DNA of 64,000 nucleotides from an uncultured Christensenellaceae bacterium (GCA_944376795.1 CALWDW010000048.1:1-64000); one strand, 5' to 3'. Counted from the stretch's first letter, positions 42,225-51,140 are shown. The notes: generated by a model from the letters alone, not told the origin. A program made the numbers and translations.

Positions 42225-42548
42225 TCACATTTGTCCCCCTTGTAGGCCGCGATTTGCGGCGCCGGTCTCCGGCAAGGCGGTTGCATGGCTTGCTTCTCCC
42301 GGCATCCATTTCTGCCAGCGTCTGCACATCCATGCGCCAGTACCCACACAAAGCACCTCGGTCATAGGCCCTGACCAGACCAGGCCTGGCAGGCCGGCCA
42401 AGCCATGGGCCGCAAGCATACACGCCGCAGGGACCACCGCCTGCCGCAGCAGCGAAAGCAGCAGAGCATAGGATACCTTCCCTGTCCCCTGCAGGTAGGT
42501 CGAATGTAAATGATAAAACCCGTCCATCAACGGGAGTCCCTTTTCCAA
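42225..42548 (-). pseudogene. MATE-family efflux transporter remnant (C-terminal fragment)
   Basis: A 107-codon frame whose first ~75 codons match the end of MATE/NorM exporters: TYLQGTGKVSYALLLSLLRQ, then a hydrophobic helix, GLPGLVWSGPMTEVLCVG and a basic end (CRRWQKWM). MATE proteins are ~450 residues with 12 helices; only the last two or so remain. No N-terminal part exists upstream, where the TldE terminator lies. No ribosome-binding site. Clear decayed fragment. Confidence 0.6.
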
Positions 42549-42555
42549 TGGAACT

Positions 42556-42586
42556 AAAAAGGCGGCCGCAGAACGCGGCCGCCTTT
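42556..42586. terminator. Terminator of the tldD-tldE operon (bidirectional)
   Basis: Perfect stem AAAGGCGGCCGC / GCGGCCGCCTTT with a 5-base loop, T-rich on both strands (TTTTTAG on minus). 70 bases after the tldE stop. Confidence 0.8.
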
Positions 42587-42655
42587 CCTTTACGAAGGCA
42601 GCAGGTGCCTATGCAGTTTTCGCAGCGGACCATCCTGGCGGAAGCAGGCTCCGGG

Positions 42656-43999
42656 TCATTCCCCCGCCACCATCAGGGACTCCACCCGGACGCTGGGCGT
42701 GCCCACACCGGACATGGTCATCCGCATATCATTTCCGACCTGGCAGATGTCTCGGAGCAGATCATAGAAATTGCCTGCCACCGTAATCTGATCCACCGGT
42801 CTGCCTCGCCGTCCCCCTTCGATGGCAAAGCCCCGGGCCGTGAGCGAGAAGTCCCCTGTCACCCCATTGGCCCCGGCATGGAGCCCGGAGACCTCGGTGA
42901 TCAAAAGGCCGTCCCCCGCCGCCTCCAGCAGTGCGGAAACCGGTGCGCTACCGGGCCGCAGGCAGAGGTTGCTGGGCGCCACCGTGACCTTGCCCTTGTA
43001 GCCGGGACGAGCCGCGTTGCCTGTGGTCTGTACGCCGGCCTTGGCGGCGGTCTCCAGGTTATGCAGCAAAGTCATCAGTTTCCCATCCTGGATAATGGCC
43101 TTGGTATAGGCCGGAACCCCTTGGGCGTCAAAGGACGAGGAAGCCAGCCCTTCGGGGAGCAGGGGATCGTCCGTCAGCGTTACGCAGGAGGCGGCAATAA
43201 CCTCTCCCTCCCGGCCTGCCAGACGGGAAAGCCCCTTTTGGGCGTTCTCGGCTGAGAACATCCCGGCAAAGGTAGCCAGCAGGTCGGCCATGACCTCCCG
43301 GTCCAACACGATGGGCATGGCGCCCGAAGGAACGGAGGATGCTCCCAGCTTATCCCGAGCGCTGTGCACCGCTTCCTCCGCCAATTTCTGCGGATCCAGC
43401 GCGGCGAAGTCCCTGCCCATTACGTAGGCCAGTCCGTCTACGGTATCTCCGTCCCGCTCCACCACGGCCTCGATGTAGGCCACCAAGGTATTCTCCTGTT
43501 CGCGGAGATTCAACCCTTTGGAATTCACCAAACGCACCTCGCCCCGTCCGGTATGCACCGCGCAGTGGCTTACCGAGCGCACGTCCTCCATGGCCAGGGC
43601 TGCCTTCTCCATGGCCAGGGCCGCCTTGATCTTCTCCTCTGCCGTCACCTCTTCCAGCGCCTGGCTGAAAAGAACCGGCTTGGCATAGCGGGCATCCTCT
43701 CCCGCATATAAAAACTGAAGATCCTGTCCTTTCAGCACCTGGGCATTCTCCCGGGCCCGGTCCACCAGCATGGCGGCGGCTTCCTCGTCCAGCACCTCGG
43801 TGTAGCTCATTCCCATGCTTCCCTGGAAGAGGCCCCGGAAGGAGAGCCCTGCCCGGGAGGAAACCTTGTAGCTGTCCACCTCGCCGGCGAAAACCGAAAC
43901 CTGGAAGCTCTCCCCCTCGGAATAGTATACCTCATAATCCTCCAAGCCCGCCTCGGCGGCCTTGGCAAAGAGCCGCTCCACAAATGCTTCGAAATCCAT
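42656..43999 (-). CDS. Metallopeptidase-like TldE/PmbA family protein
   Basis: 447 residues. N-terminal YEVYYSEGESFQVSVFAGEVDSY and C-terminal GLLITEVSGLHAGANGVTGDFSLTARG are typical of TldE (PmbA). This subunit lacks the HExxxH zinc motif; it pairs with TldD to form the heterodimeric protease that trims modified or unfolded peptides. An internal 7-residue near-duplication (AALAMEK/AALAMED) is visible at ~128-142. Starts one base after the tldD stop, with GGAG inside the tldD end. Confidence 0.9.
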   Translation of the reverse strand: MDFEAFVERLFAKAAEAGLEDYEVYYSEGESFQVSVFAGEVDSYKVSSRAGLSFRGLFQGSMGMSYTEVLDEEAAAMLVDRARENAQVLKGQDLQFLYAGEDARYAKPVLFSQALEEVTAEEKIKAALAMEKAALAMEDVRSVSHCAVHTGRGEVRLVNSKGLNLREQENTLVAYIEAVVERDGDTVDGLAYVMGRDFAALDPQKLAEEAVHSARDKLGASSVPSGAMPIVLDREVMADLLATFAGMFSAENAQKGLSRLAGREGEVIAASCVTLTDDPLLPEGLASSSFDAQGVPAYTKAIIQDGKLMTLLHNLETAAKAGVQTTGNAARPGYKGKVTVAPSNLCLRPGSAPVSALLEAAGDGLLITEVSGLHAGANGVTGDFSLTARGFAIEGGRRGRPVDQITVAGNFYDLLRDICQVGNDMRMTMSGVGTPSVRVESLMVAGE

Positions 44000-44000
44000 C

Positions 44001-45398
44001 TTATTCTCCTTTTTTACGTCCGCCGACGGTCATAGCGCTGATCCGAATCAAGGGCTGTCCCACATCGGTGGGAATCGAACCGGAAAGCGAACCGCACATG
44101 CCCTGGCCGGTGCGCATATCCCGTCCCACCCGGTCGATGGTCAGCAGCACCTCGCTTCCCTTACCGATCAAGGTCGCGCCTCGCACCGGCTTATCTATCT
44201 TTCCGTCCTTCACCAGATATCCTTCCTGTACGGCGAAGTTAAACTCTCCGGTAATGGGATTCACCGATCCGCCGCCCATTTTGGCGCAGTAAAGGCCGTC
44301 CCCCATGGTAGCAATGATTTCCTCATTCTCATCGCTGCCGGCAGCGATATAGGTATTGCTCATGCGGGAGGTGGGCGCAAAGGCATAGGACTGCCGCCGC
44401 GAGCAGCCGTTGGGCGCCATGCCCATGCGGCGGCCGCCCAAGGTATCCACCAGATAATTCTTCAAGATCCCGTTTTCAATGAGCACGGTGCGCTGGGTGG
44501 GATTTCCCTCGTCATCGATGTTGTTGGAACCCCAGGCGTTGACCATCGTGCCGTCGTCAATGGCCGTAACAATGTCGCTGGCAATTCTCTGGCCCAGTTT
44601 CCCGCAGAAGACCGAGTGCCCCTTGGCCACGCTGGTGGCCTCCAAAGAATGGCCGCAGGCCTCGTGGAAAAGCACCCCGCCGAAGCCGTTCTCAATGGCC
44701 ACCGGCATCCGCCCCGCCGGGCAGTAGTCAGCCCGCAGCATGGTCACCGCCACCCGGGCCGCGTTGCGGCCCACCTGTGCGGGATCTAGGGCCTCAATGG
44801 CCTCAAAACCCCGCTTCCATCCCGGGGCATCGGTGCCGGTCTGGGTTTCGCTCCCCTGGGAAGCCACCGCCGAAACCGCGTAGCGGATCCGGGTACGGAC
44901 ATCCTCCACCATGGTTCCCAGGCTGTTGACAATCACCACCCGCTGGGTGCGGTCGGTATAGGAGCAGGTGCTCTGGCTGATGCAGGGATCGAACTCCTTG
45001 GCGGCGTAGTACCCGGCGCGGACGGCTTCGGCTTTTCGGGCCAAGGCCACCGTGGCCGGGGGAATCACAATGGGATGGTGGTTCTCCACCCGGTGGATAT
45101 GGCTTCCCACCCGGGGACAGACCACCGGACTCTTTCCATCCAGGGCGGCGGCCGCCTGGCGGGCGGTGCGCAGAAGTCCCGCAGGGCTGGTGTCATTGGT
45201 ATAGACGTAGACGCTGTCCGTGCCCTTAAGCACCCGAACCCCTGCGCCATGATCCCGGCCGGAGATGGCTTCATCCATCTTTCCGTCGATCATGGTCAGG
45301 GCGGTCACGTCGGTATCCTCCAGGAATATCTCGGCGAAGTCCCCGCCCGTGGACAGGGCCGCCTCCAATACCTGGGCGCTGGTGCTAGGTGTGATCAT
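44001..45398 (-). CDS. tldD: TldD family metalloprotease
   Basis: 465 residues. Zinc motif HEACGHSLEA (HExxxH) near residue 246, plus GGVLFHEACGH context, SNTYIAAG and the C-terminal MCGSLSGSIPTDVGQP typical of TldD. Catalytic partner of TldE. Known roles include maturation of microcin B17 and degradation of unfolded peptides in E. coli; natural substrates in Clostridia are unknown. ATG at 45398 chosen: GAGGT is 7 bases upstream. Confidence 0.93.
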   Translation of the reverse strand: MITPSTSAQVLEAALSTGGDFAEIFLEDTDVTALTMIDGKMDEAISGRDHGAGVRVLKGTDSVYVYTNDTSPAGLLRTARQAAAALDGKSPVVCPRVGSHIHRVENHHPIVIPPATVALARKAEAVRAGYYAAKEFDPCISQSTCSYTDRTQRVVIVNSLGTMVEDVRTRIRYAVSAVASQGSETQTGTDAPGWKRGFEAIEALDPAQVGRNAARVAVTMLRADYCPAGRMPVAIENGFGGVLFHEACGHSLEATSVAKGHSVFCGKLGQRIASDIVTAIDDGTMVNAWGSNNIDDEGNPTQRTVLIENGILKNYLVDTLGGRRMGMAPNGCSRRQSYAFAPTSRMSNTYIAAGSDENEEIIATMGDGLYCAKMGGGSVNPITGEFNFAVQEGYLVKDGKIDKPVRGATLIGKGSEVLLTIDRVGRDMRTGQGMCGSLSGSIPTDVGQPLIRISAMTVGGRKKGE

Positions 45399-45773
45399 GC
45401 TATTACCTCGCTTCCATTGAAATGGCAGGGATCCATCCGCAAGAAGGATCCATCGATTTTCCTCCATCGTCGGAACAGGTCCGCGCTGAACGCGGCGCCT
45501 AAAAAGCAGGCGCTGCAGCCCACCCTGGAGGCAGGCACAATCCGCAGCCGCACAAGTCTCTTCCGCGCCGCCGGACCTCTCTGTCTGTTAGCTTACCCCA
45601 AGACGGGCGATTTGTCTAGTAAGGCACGCTGCCCCCAGTATGCCCCGCCGGCTTCTGCCGTACTCCAGCTGCAGCCAATATCGCATAAAAAACCAAAATC
45701 CTGTAGAAAATTGGCATATTATGTGGTAGAATACCAATATATTGGGGTCAATCATTTCATCAGGAGAGAAACC
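45399..45773. other. Divergent intergenic region tldD / zinc-ribbon gene
   Basis: 375 bases. A possible tldD promoter is listed separately. AT-rich sequence at 45690-45750 probably contains the promoter of the rightward gene, but no hexamer pair is convincing. Confidence 0.4.
45590..45618 (-). promoter_or_regulatory. Possible promoter of tldD-tldE
   Basis: Minus strand TAGACA, 17 bases, TAAGCT. About 190 bases before the start codon. Moderate match only. Confidence 0.35.
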
Positions 45774-46583
45774 ATGGCATTGGAAGTACATTTCTGTCCC
45801 AACTGCGGCGCCCCGGTGGACCCCGCTGAAGCGGAACTTGGTCACTACATCTGTCCCTATTGCAATTCCAATATCATTGATTCCGATGACAGCAGCCAGG
45901 GATTTCTCGAGCAAATCCGCAGAGCCGAATCTCTGCGCAAGTTGGACCAACTCCAGGACGCCTACGACGAATTCTCCGCAGCCGCCCGGCTTTATCCCGA
46001 CCGATGGCAGGGCTGGGCCGGCAAAGCACTGTGCGAGATCCAGCTCCTGGACAAAGCCAGCAGCAACTGGAAATACTCCCTCATCAGCGCCGAAAAGCTG
46101 GCGTCCCCGGCAACAGACGCCTTTCTGCGGGACATCCGGTCCCTGGGCGAATGCCGGCACACCCTCTTCCAAACCCGCGCCTCCCTGGCACAGGCGAAGC
46201 AGGAGAAGGATGACACCCGACAGCGGCTCCAGGCCCTGGAAAGCCAACAGGGCCTCGTCAATAATTCTCCCGCGGACGCCGCAAGAGACTACGTCGCCCC
46301 CATTCTCACCGGTGTGTTCATTATTCTGTTAGGGGTTTTCTCCCTCTGGCCCACCGTTCTGACGTTCCTCATCCTTACGGTCGTCGAGCTCATCTTTGCT
46401 TTCAGAACCCGGTACCGCCGCCAAGAGAACCGCGACGCCTACGAGGCTTCCCTGACGGAAAGCCGCCACACTTTGGAGAAACTGACCAAAAAGGCCGAGT
46501 CGCTGGAAGTCCTTCAAAATGCGCAGCTTCGCCAGGGCAAAGAGCTTCTGGCGAAGCTTGCCAACAACCCCCTGGGCTCCTAA
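45774..46583 (+). CDS. Zinc-ribbon / coiled-coil membrane protein of unknown function
   Basis: 269 residues. Residues ~7-35 form a four-Cys zinc ribbon (CPNCGAPVDP ... CPYCNSN). Residues ~50-150 are helical and TPR-like (AYDEFSAAARLYPDRWQGWAGKALCEI), then a short coiled coil, two closely spaced membrane segments (~182-218; ILTGVFIILLGVFSLWP) and a cytosolic coiled-coil end. Zinc-ribbon proteins with membrane anchors are common in Clostridia, but this architecture gives no function. GGAG 8 bases before ATG. Its TAA overlaps the rarA stop on the other strand. Confidence 0.75.
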   Translation: MALEVHFCPNCGAPVDPAEAELGHYICPYCNSNIIDSDDSSQGFLEQIRRAESLRKLDQLQDAYDEFSAAARLYPDRWQGWAGKALCEIQLLDKASSNWKYSLISAEKLASPATDAFLRDIRSLGECRHTLFQTRASLAQAKQEKDDTRQRLQALESQQGLVNNSPADAARDYVAPILTGVFIILLGVFSLWPTVLTFLILTVVELIFAFRTRYRRQENRDAYEASLTESRHTLEKLTKKAESLEVLQNAQLRQGKELLAKLANNPLGS

Positions 46584-47908
46584 GCCTTCGGCTTCTCCTC
46601 CCCGGCCAGGGCGGCGCGATAGGCCTTGAGCTCGCGGATACGCTTCTCAAAGCCCTGGTCGCTGGGAACATAGTAGGTCTTTCCCTGGTCGGCAAGGGGC
46701 GCGTACGCCTGGCGGACATAGTGACCGGGAAAGTCGTGGGGATACAAGTATCCCTTCCCCGCGCCCAGCTTCCCTGCCCCGGCATAGTGGGCATCCTGCA
46801 GATGGACCGGTACCGGATCGTGCCGGTCCTGTTTTGCGTCGGCAAAGGCCCCCTCCATCGCCATCACCACCGAATTGGACTTGGCTGCCTCGCAGATATA
46901 GATAATGGCCTGAGCCAAAGAGAGCCGCGCCTCGGGCAGGCCCACCATCTCCAGGGCATGGCCGGCTGCCACCGCCTGCTCCATGGCCCCGGGCGCCGCC
47001 ATGCCCACGTCCTCGCTGGCGTGGGCAATGAGCCGCCGCACAATGATCCGGGGATCCACACCCGCTTCAATCAGCCGGGCAAACCAGGCCAGGGCCGCGT
47101 CGCTGTCCGACCCCCGCAGGCTCTTGCAGAATGCAGAGAGCATATCGTAAAAATAGGATTCATCGCACTGGATCACCCGGCGCTGGATGGATTCCTCGGC
47201 CACCGCCAGATCCACGTGCACTGCGCCGTCAGCCGCAGGCGCCGTAGTCAGCACCGCCAGTTCCAGTGCGTTGAGAGCGCTTCGCACATCCCCGTTGGCC
47301 ACCGAGGCGATATGATCCAGGGCCGCCTCCTCCATCTCCACCTTCATGGCGCCAAAGCCCCGCTCCGCATCGGACAGGGCCCGCCGCAGCCCCTCCTTGA
47401 CCTCTTCGGTGGTCAGATGCCGGAACTCAAACAGGCGGCAGCGGCTGACCAGGGCCGGCGTCATGGCGATCATGGGATTCTCCGTGGTGGAGCCAATGAA
47501 CTTGATGATCCCCTTCTCAATGGCGGGCAGGATGGAGTCGCTCTGGCTCTTGCTCCAGCGGTGGCACTCGTCCAGCAGCAGGTAGGTGCTCTGCCCATAG
47601 AGCTTGAGGCGGTTTTCGGCGGCCTTGATCACCTCCCGCACATCGGCCACGCCGCTGGTTACGGCGTTGAGCTTGGCAAAGGCCGAAGCGGTGGAGGAGG
47701 CAATGATGGAGGCCAGCGTGGTCTTCCCGCAGCCCGGCGGGCCGTAGAATATGCTGCTGGTAAGCCGGTCGGCCATAATGGCGCGGCGCAGCAGCCGGCC
47801 CGGACCCACGATATGGGTCTGGCCCAGGAACTCGTCCAGATTCCGGGGACGCATCCGGTCGGCCAGAGGCGCCCGGCGCTCCATTTGGCCGGTAAACAAA
47901 TCATCCAC
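46580..47908 (-). CDS. rarA: Replication-associated recombination protein A (RarA/MgsA AAA+ ATPase)
   Basis: 442 residues from a GTG at 47908: GGAGGG lies 7 bases upstream, whereas the in-frame ATG at 47929 has its only purine-rich site directly against it. LADRMRPRNLDEFLGQ near the N-terminus, Walker A YGPPGCGKTT (56-64), Walker B LLLDECHR (~113), sensor-1 FIGSTTENP (~142), and the RarA-specific C-terminal tetramerisation region with DFPGHYVRQAY. Acts at stalled replication forks. Lies 71 bases after the EEP-family gene. Confidence 0.94.
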   Translation of the reverse strand: MDDLFTGQMERRAPLADRMRPRNLDEFLGQTHIVGPGRLLRRAIMADRLTSSIFYGPPGCGKTTLASIIASSTASAFAKLNAVTSGVADVREVIKAAENRLKLYGQSTYLLLDECHRWSKSQSDSILPAIEKGIIKFIGSTTENPMIAMTPALVSRCRLFEFRHLTTEEVKEGLRRALSDAERGFGAMKVEMEEAALDHIASVANGDVRSALNALELAVLTTAPAADGAVHVDLAVAEESIQRRVIQCDESYFYDMLSAFCKSLRGSDSDAALAWFARLIEAGVDPRIIVRRLIAHASEDVGMAAPGAMEQAVAAGHALEMVGLPEARLSLAQAIIYICEAAKSNSVVMAMEGAFADAKQDRHDPVPVHLQDAHYAGAGKLGAGKGYLYPHDFPGHYVRQAYAPLADQGKTYYVPSDQGFEKRIRELKAYRAALAGEEKPKA

Positions 47909-47979
47909 GGCAAATCCCTCCTTTTCCATCCTTTCAGTGTAGCAAATTTCTTCCCGCAGCACAAGGCCGCAGCCGCCGC

Positions 47980-49062
47980 CTATGGTTCCAGCACAAAGTC
48001 CAGGATTACAGGGTTGTGATCGGAATAAAGGAAGCCGGTCTGCTCCACCCGCAGTCCCTCCAGACGGACATTGTCGGAGAGCAGGAAGCCGTCCACATAG
48101 GTGACGAAGGAGACACCTTCCTCATAGGGCGCATCGGCATTGCGGCAGGTGGGGGCCAGTCCCTCGCCTTGGGCGATGGGCAGTCGGATCCCTTGGGGCA
48201 GAGTTTCGGCGGGAAAGGGCAGCGCCCAGGGATCCTCCAAGGGCTCCACCCCAAAGATCTCGCAGGAGCGGCCGGTAAGGTCCTTGTTAAAGTCCCCGCC
48301 GCAAAGGATGTAGTTCCCTGCGGCATACTCTTCCTCCAGGCTGGCGTAAAGCTTCTCCAGCTGGGCCTCTACCACCGCAGCATCCTGGCTGTAAGCCGAG
48401 AGATGGACATTGTACAGGCACAGCTCCCTCCCATTGTCCACGGGGATCCGGGCCAGACTGTAGCAGCGGTCCAGGTCCACCAGCTTTCCCACTCCCTCTT
48501 CAATGGGCAGGCTGACCCGCAGCCCTTGGTCTATGGCGCCCTGGGAGAGGGTGAGCAACCCCGCCTTATTCTTGCCATGGGGCTGGTAAAAGGGATAGAA
48601 CAAAAAGGCCGAGTCATAATTCTCCGCAAAGAGAGAAGCATAGGAGGAAAAAGCCTCGGTCAGCAGCGCGCTCTCGTCCACGTGATGGCTTCGCGTGCCG
48701 TCCACGTCCACCTCCTGGAGCAGCATCAGGTCGGCGTCCTCCTCCCGCAGCACGCCGATCATGTCCTCCATGTTCTGCCGCACCGACGCCTCGGAGCGGG
48801 CCCAGGACTCCGTGCCGCCATCCATAAAGAAGCTGTAGTCCTGGGTATAGGCGGCAAAGCCCAGATTCCACGTCACGGCGCGAAGGGTTTCGCCCGCGGC
48901 GAGCTGTCCGCCGCCATCCCCCTGGGGCGTCAAGGGCTGCATATCCGGAATGCGGCTGTAGCTGGCAAACAGATAGATCACGTAGCCTGCCAGCGCCGCC
49001 GTGAACACGCCCAGCACCAAGCCGGCCGTCTTGAGAATATGCCGCGGCCATGTCCGGCGCAT
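47980..49062 (-). CDS. Endonuclease/exonuclease/phosphatase (EEP) family protein, membrane anchored
   Basis: 360 residues. One N-terminal membrane segment (ILKTAGLVLGVFTAALAGYVIYL, split; ~9-32), so the catalytic domain is probably outside. EEP motifs in order: VTWNLGF (~64), LLQEVDVDG (~115), YNVHLSAY (~215), GGDFNKD (~258) and the terminal SDHNPVIL (~345). Family members cleave phosphodiesters in nucleic acids, sphingomyelin or inositol phosphates; the substrate is unknown. ATG at 49062 with GGGAGG 5 bases upstream; promoter at 49091. Confidence 0.85.
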   Translation of the reverse strand: MRRTWPRHILKTAGLVLGVFTAALAGYVIYLFASYSRIPDMQPLTPQGDGGGQLAAGETLRAVTWNLGFAAYTQDYSFFMDGGTESWARSEASVRQNMEDMIGVLREEDADLMLLQEVDVDGTRSHHVDESALLTEAFSSYASLFAENYDSAFLFYPFYQPHGKNKAGLLTLSQGAIDQGLRVSLPIEEGVGKLVDLDRCYSLARIPVDNGRELCLYNVHLSAYSQDAAVVEAQLEKLYASLEEEYAAGNYILCGGDFNKDLTGRSCEIFGVEPLEDPWALPFPAETLPQGIRLPIAQGEGLAPTCRNADAPYEEGVSFVTYVDGFLLSDNVRLEGLRVEQTGFLYSDHNPVILDFVLEP

Positions 49063-49090
49063 AGGATCACCTCCCTAGCATACTGCCTAT

Positions 49091-49119
49091 AGTATACACA
49101 AAAAGGCGGACTGTGGAAA
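49091..49119 (-). promoter_or_regulatory. Probable promoter of the EEP-family gene
   Basis: Minus strand TTTCCA, 17 bases, TATACT, about 30 bases before the ATG. Confidence 0.5.
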
Positions 49120-49222
49120 GAATCTGACGTTTTTTACCATATTGACTTTTAATGGACGCATTTTCCAAAACCAGATTCTAAAATTGGTAATTTAAATACA
49201 TATTATAAGTAATTATTTTCAA

Positions 49223-49250
49223 TTTACTCATTGGTTTAATTGTGTATAAT
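49223..49250 (+). promoter_or_regulatory. Probable promoter of the secreted-protein gene
   Basis: TTTACT, 16 bases, TATAAT in a very AT-rich context; transcript leader of ~125 bases. Confidence 0.5.
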
Positions 49251-49383
49251 TTAACTATAGATGTTTTATATTATGATTTTCGCTTCCTAAAAGAATTCTG
49301 GGGGTGATTCCATTGGTTCACTATATTGCGTTGTAGAAAGCTCAAAAAGCAAAGTAAGGGATATGATCAGAAAGGAGTATACC

Positions 49384-50130
49384 ATGAAAAAGTCTCTTGC
49401 TCTTCGATGTGCATTAGCGCTTCTTTTCTGCGCTACGGTTGTTTTCTCAACAAACACAATCGCCTCAGCAGAGGATTCCTCTTTTTCACAAATACCTCCA
49501 ATGCAGCGCGCAGTCGTTGTCAATGATTTTCCGCTAAATGAAAATCTTGATCAACTGCTCATGGTAGCCGCCCAAAAGTACCAAGAAAACCCTAACGCCA
49601 CAAATGGAACGCTGTCAGTGAGTCAGCTCGTGCGAAATGTTGTCTACTCAGATGGAAGCACGGAAAAAAGCTATGTGATAACCAGTATGGTTCTGTCCGA
49701 TTCCCTCGGAAATCCGATCCCTGCTGCAGTAGCAGCAAGTGGATCTTATACAGGCCAGTACACAGGCAATGATATCCAAATGGTACACAGAATGTACTAC
49801 ACAACCCGTAGTGAAGGAAGCGGTGATTCTTACCACATCACCAAAGTTACCACCCAGATTCGAAGGAATGCCTCCTATGTTCAGGAATTCCGGCAATACA
49901 TTAATTGCTTCGATTCCTATGTGCTTACTGGAGATAAACCTCGCACCCTACTAAACCAGCATGTTTCGAATCCCACTTTAAATACCGTGTACACTCTCAA
50001 TAATACTGTTAATGCCTACTATTATGTGGGAAACCCCATTGGTGACAGTTACTGTATGTCTGGCGTGACGGAAGTTCGCTGGGCAGATGACAGAGTCTCC
50101 GGAGATATCATTGTAGTAGAGATTCCCTAG
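49384..50130 (+). CDS. Secreted protein of unknown function, AT-rich gene
   Basis: 248 residues. Sec signal peptide MKKSLALRCALALLFCATVV continuing to a likely cut after TIASA (~32). The mature protein is polar and Thr/Tyr/Asn-rich with probable beta structure (HRMYYTTRSEGSGDSYHITK, VYTLNNTVNAYYYVGN) and two Cys. No family recognised. Start supported by AAAGGAG 7 bases before the ATG at 49384. Base composition and codon use are clearly more AT-rich than neighbours, a sign of recent transfer. Followed 56 bases later by a lipoprotein gene. Confidence 0.75.
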   Translation: MKKSLALRCALALLFCATVVFSTNTIASAEDSSFSQIPPMQRAVVVNDFPLNENLDQLLMVAAQKYQENPNATNGTLSVSQLVRNVVYSDGSTEKSYVITSMVLSDSLGNPIPAAVAASGSYTGQYTGNDIQMVHRMYYTTRSEGSGDSYHITKVTTQIRRNASYVQEFRQYINCFDSYVLTGDKPRTLLNQHVSNPTLNTVYTLNNTVNAYYYVGNPIGDSYCMSGVTEVRWADDRVSGDIIVVEIP

Positions 50131-50186
50131 CTTCTATCCCTTGCAGCTAATCTCCAGCTGACCGCAACATCCTAAGGAGGGTACAC

Positions 50187-50924
50187 ATGAAGCGTCTCTG
50201 TTTTCCCATTCTTGCGCTGCTCCTGCTGGGAATCCTGGCAGGCTGCTCCTCGGAGGCCGTCCAGCCCCAGGCGACCCTGCCTCCCGATGCAAAAGGGGCC
50301 TATGCGCCCCTGGTCTCCTCCCTGGCGTGGGGCATGGAGCCCCAAGCCGTCATGGAAGCCCTGGGAAGCGATTGGGAAGCGCTTCGCAGCGGGGAGGAGC
50401 TATGGATCTATCCCACCGGCTTGGTGATCCGCACCCCGGTAACCGATCCCCTGGGGAATACGGTAACCGCCCATTTGACCTTCGGCATGGACCGAACCGG
50501 GCTGTACTCCATCCAGTACGACTACGCGCCCGAGCAAATCTCCGCCATCCGCGGATTTCTGCAGGAAACCTACGGTCATGATGGGGAAGGCTATATCGAT
50601 CACAGTCCCTGGGAAGTCACCTGGCAGGAGGCCCGGACCATGGCCGATGTCCCATGGATCTGTCAGCAGGTCGAAGCGGCCGGCATCGCCTCTCCCGCAC
50701 TGGAGGTCTCCCAGCTTGGCGCCGTAAACCTTGACGTGCCTCTTTCCGGCATCACGCTGCGCCTTGAGGAGGCGACAGAGAACCCCTGCTCGGTGTACCA
50801 GTGGAGCCACGCGGAGACCGCCCTCTTCTACGCCGACTATGCCGCCCAGGCCGGCAAATACCCCACCTACGCCGAATACCTCCAGGCCCGCATCGCCGCC
50901 TGGGAGGAGACCTACGGCGGATGA
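50187..50924 (+). CDS. Hypothetical lipoprotein
   Basis: 245 residues. Lipoprotein signal LALLLLGILAGCSSE (Cys ~20). The mature part includes SSLAWGMEPQAVMEALGSDW, a pattern seen in small secreted proteins that compare paired repeats, and then a beta-rich middle (NTVTAHLTFGMDRTGLYSIQYDY). No enzyme motif. AAGGAGGG supports the ATG. Normal GC-rich codon use, unlike the gene just before it. Ends at a hairpin terminator. Confidence 0.72.
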   Translation: MKRLCFPILALLLLGILAGCSSEAVQPQATLPPDAKGAYAPLVSSLAWGMEPQAVMEALGSDWEALRSGEELWIYPTGLVIRTPVTDPLGNTVTAHLTFGMDRTGLYSIQYDYAPEQISAIRGFLQETYGHDGEGYIDHSPWEVTWQEARTMADVPWICQQVEAAGIASPALEVSQLGAVNLDVPLSGITLRLEEATENPCSVYQWSHAETALFYADYAAQAGKYPTYAEYLQARIAAWEETYGG

Positions 50925-50954
50925 CGCCCCACGATCCCCCCGCATCCGTCTGCC

Positions 50955-50980
50955 AAGGAACCGCCCCGGCGGTTCCTTTC
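50955..50980 (+). terminator. Terminator of the lipoprotein gene
   Basis: AAGGAACCGCC / GGCGGTTCCTTT with a 2-base nominal loop, then TTTC; 30 bases after the stop. Confidence 0.65.
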
Positions 50981-51114
50981 CGTATTCCGGAGAAACCCAC
51001 CCCCAGGTTCTCGCCGTCTTCGCAAAATGGAGCATCGGGAGCCAAGCCCCCGCCGCCTGGGCGGTAGGCAACCTCTGTCCGCGGGGCCAGGGCGCGGTTT
51101 GAGGCCAGCCGCAG

Positions 51115-51140
51115 GGAACCGCCCCAGGCGGTCCTTTTTT
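51115..51140 (+). terminator. Second terminator-like hairpin
   Basis: GGAACCGCC / GGCGGTCC (one bulge) followed by TTTTTT. Same arm as the hairpin at 50955, possibly a duplicated terminator. Confidence 0.6.

Larger units (their letters stand above)
42089..42655. other. Intergenic region upstream of GH2 with a gene remnant
   Basis: About 570 bases. Contains the MATE remnant (42225-42548) and the TldD/TldE terminator (42556-42586). The GH2 promoter should lie in 42090-42224, but I see no clear hexamer pair. Confidence 0.45.
49063..49383. other. AT-rich divergent intergenic region
   Basis: About 320 bases, strongly AT-rich from ~49125 to ~49280, unlike the rest of the window. Contains promoters for both flanking genes. 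No gene supported. Confidence 0.55.

Noticed and set aside
42193..42633. 146-codon minus-strand frame overlapping the MATE remnant
   Set aside because: Different frame, crosses the TldE terminator and lacks family features.
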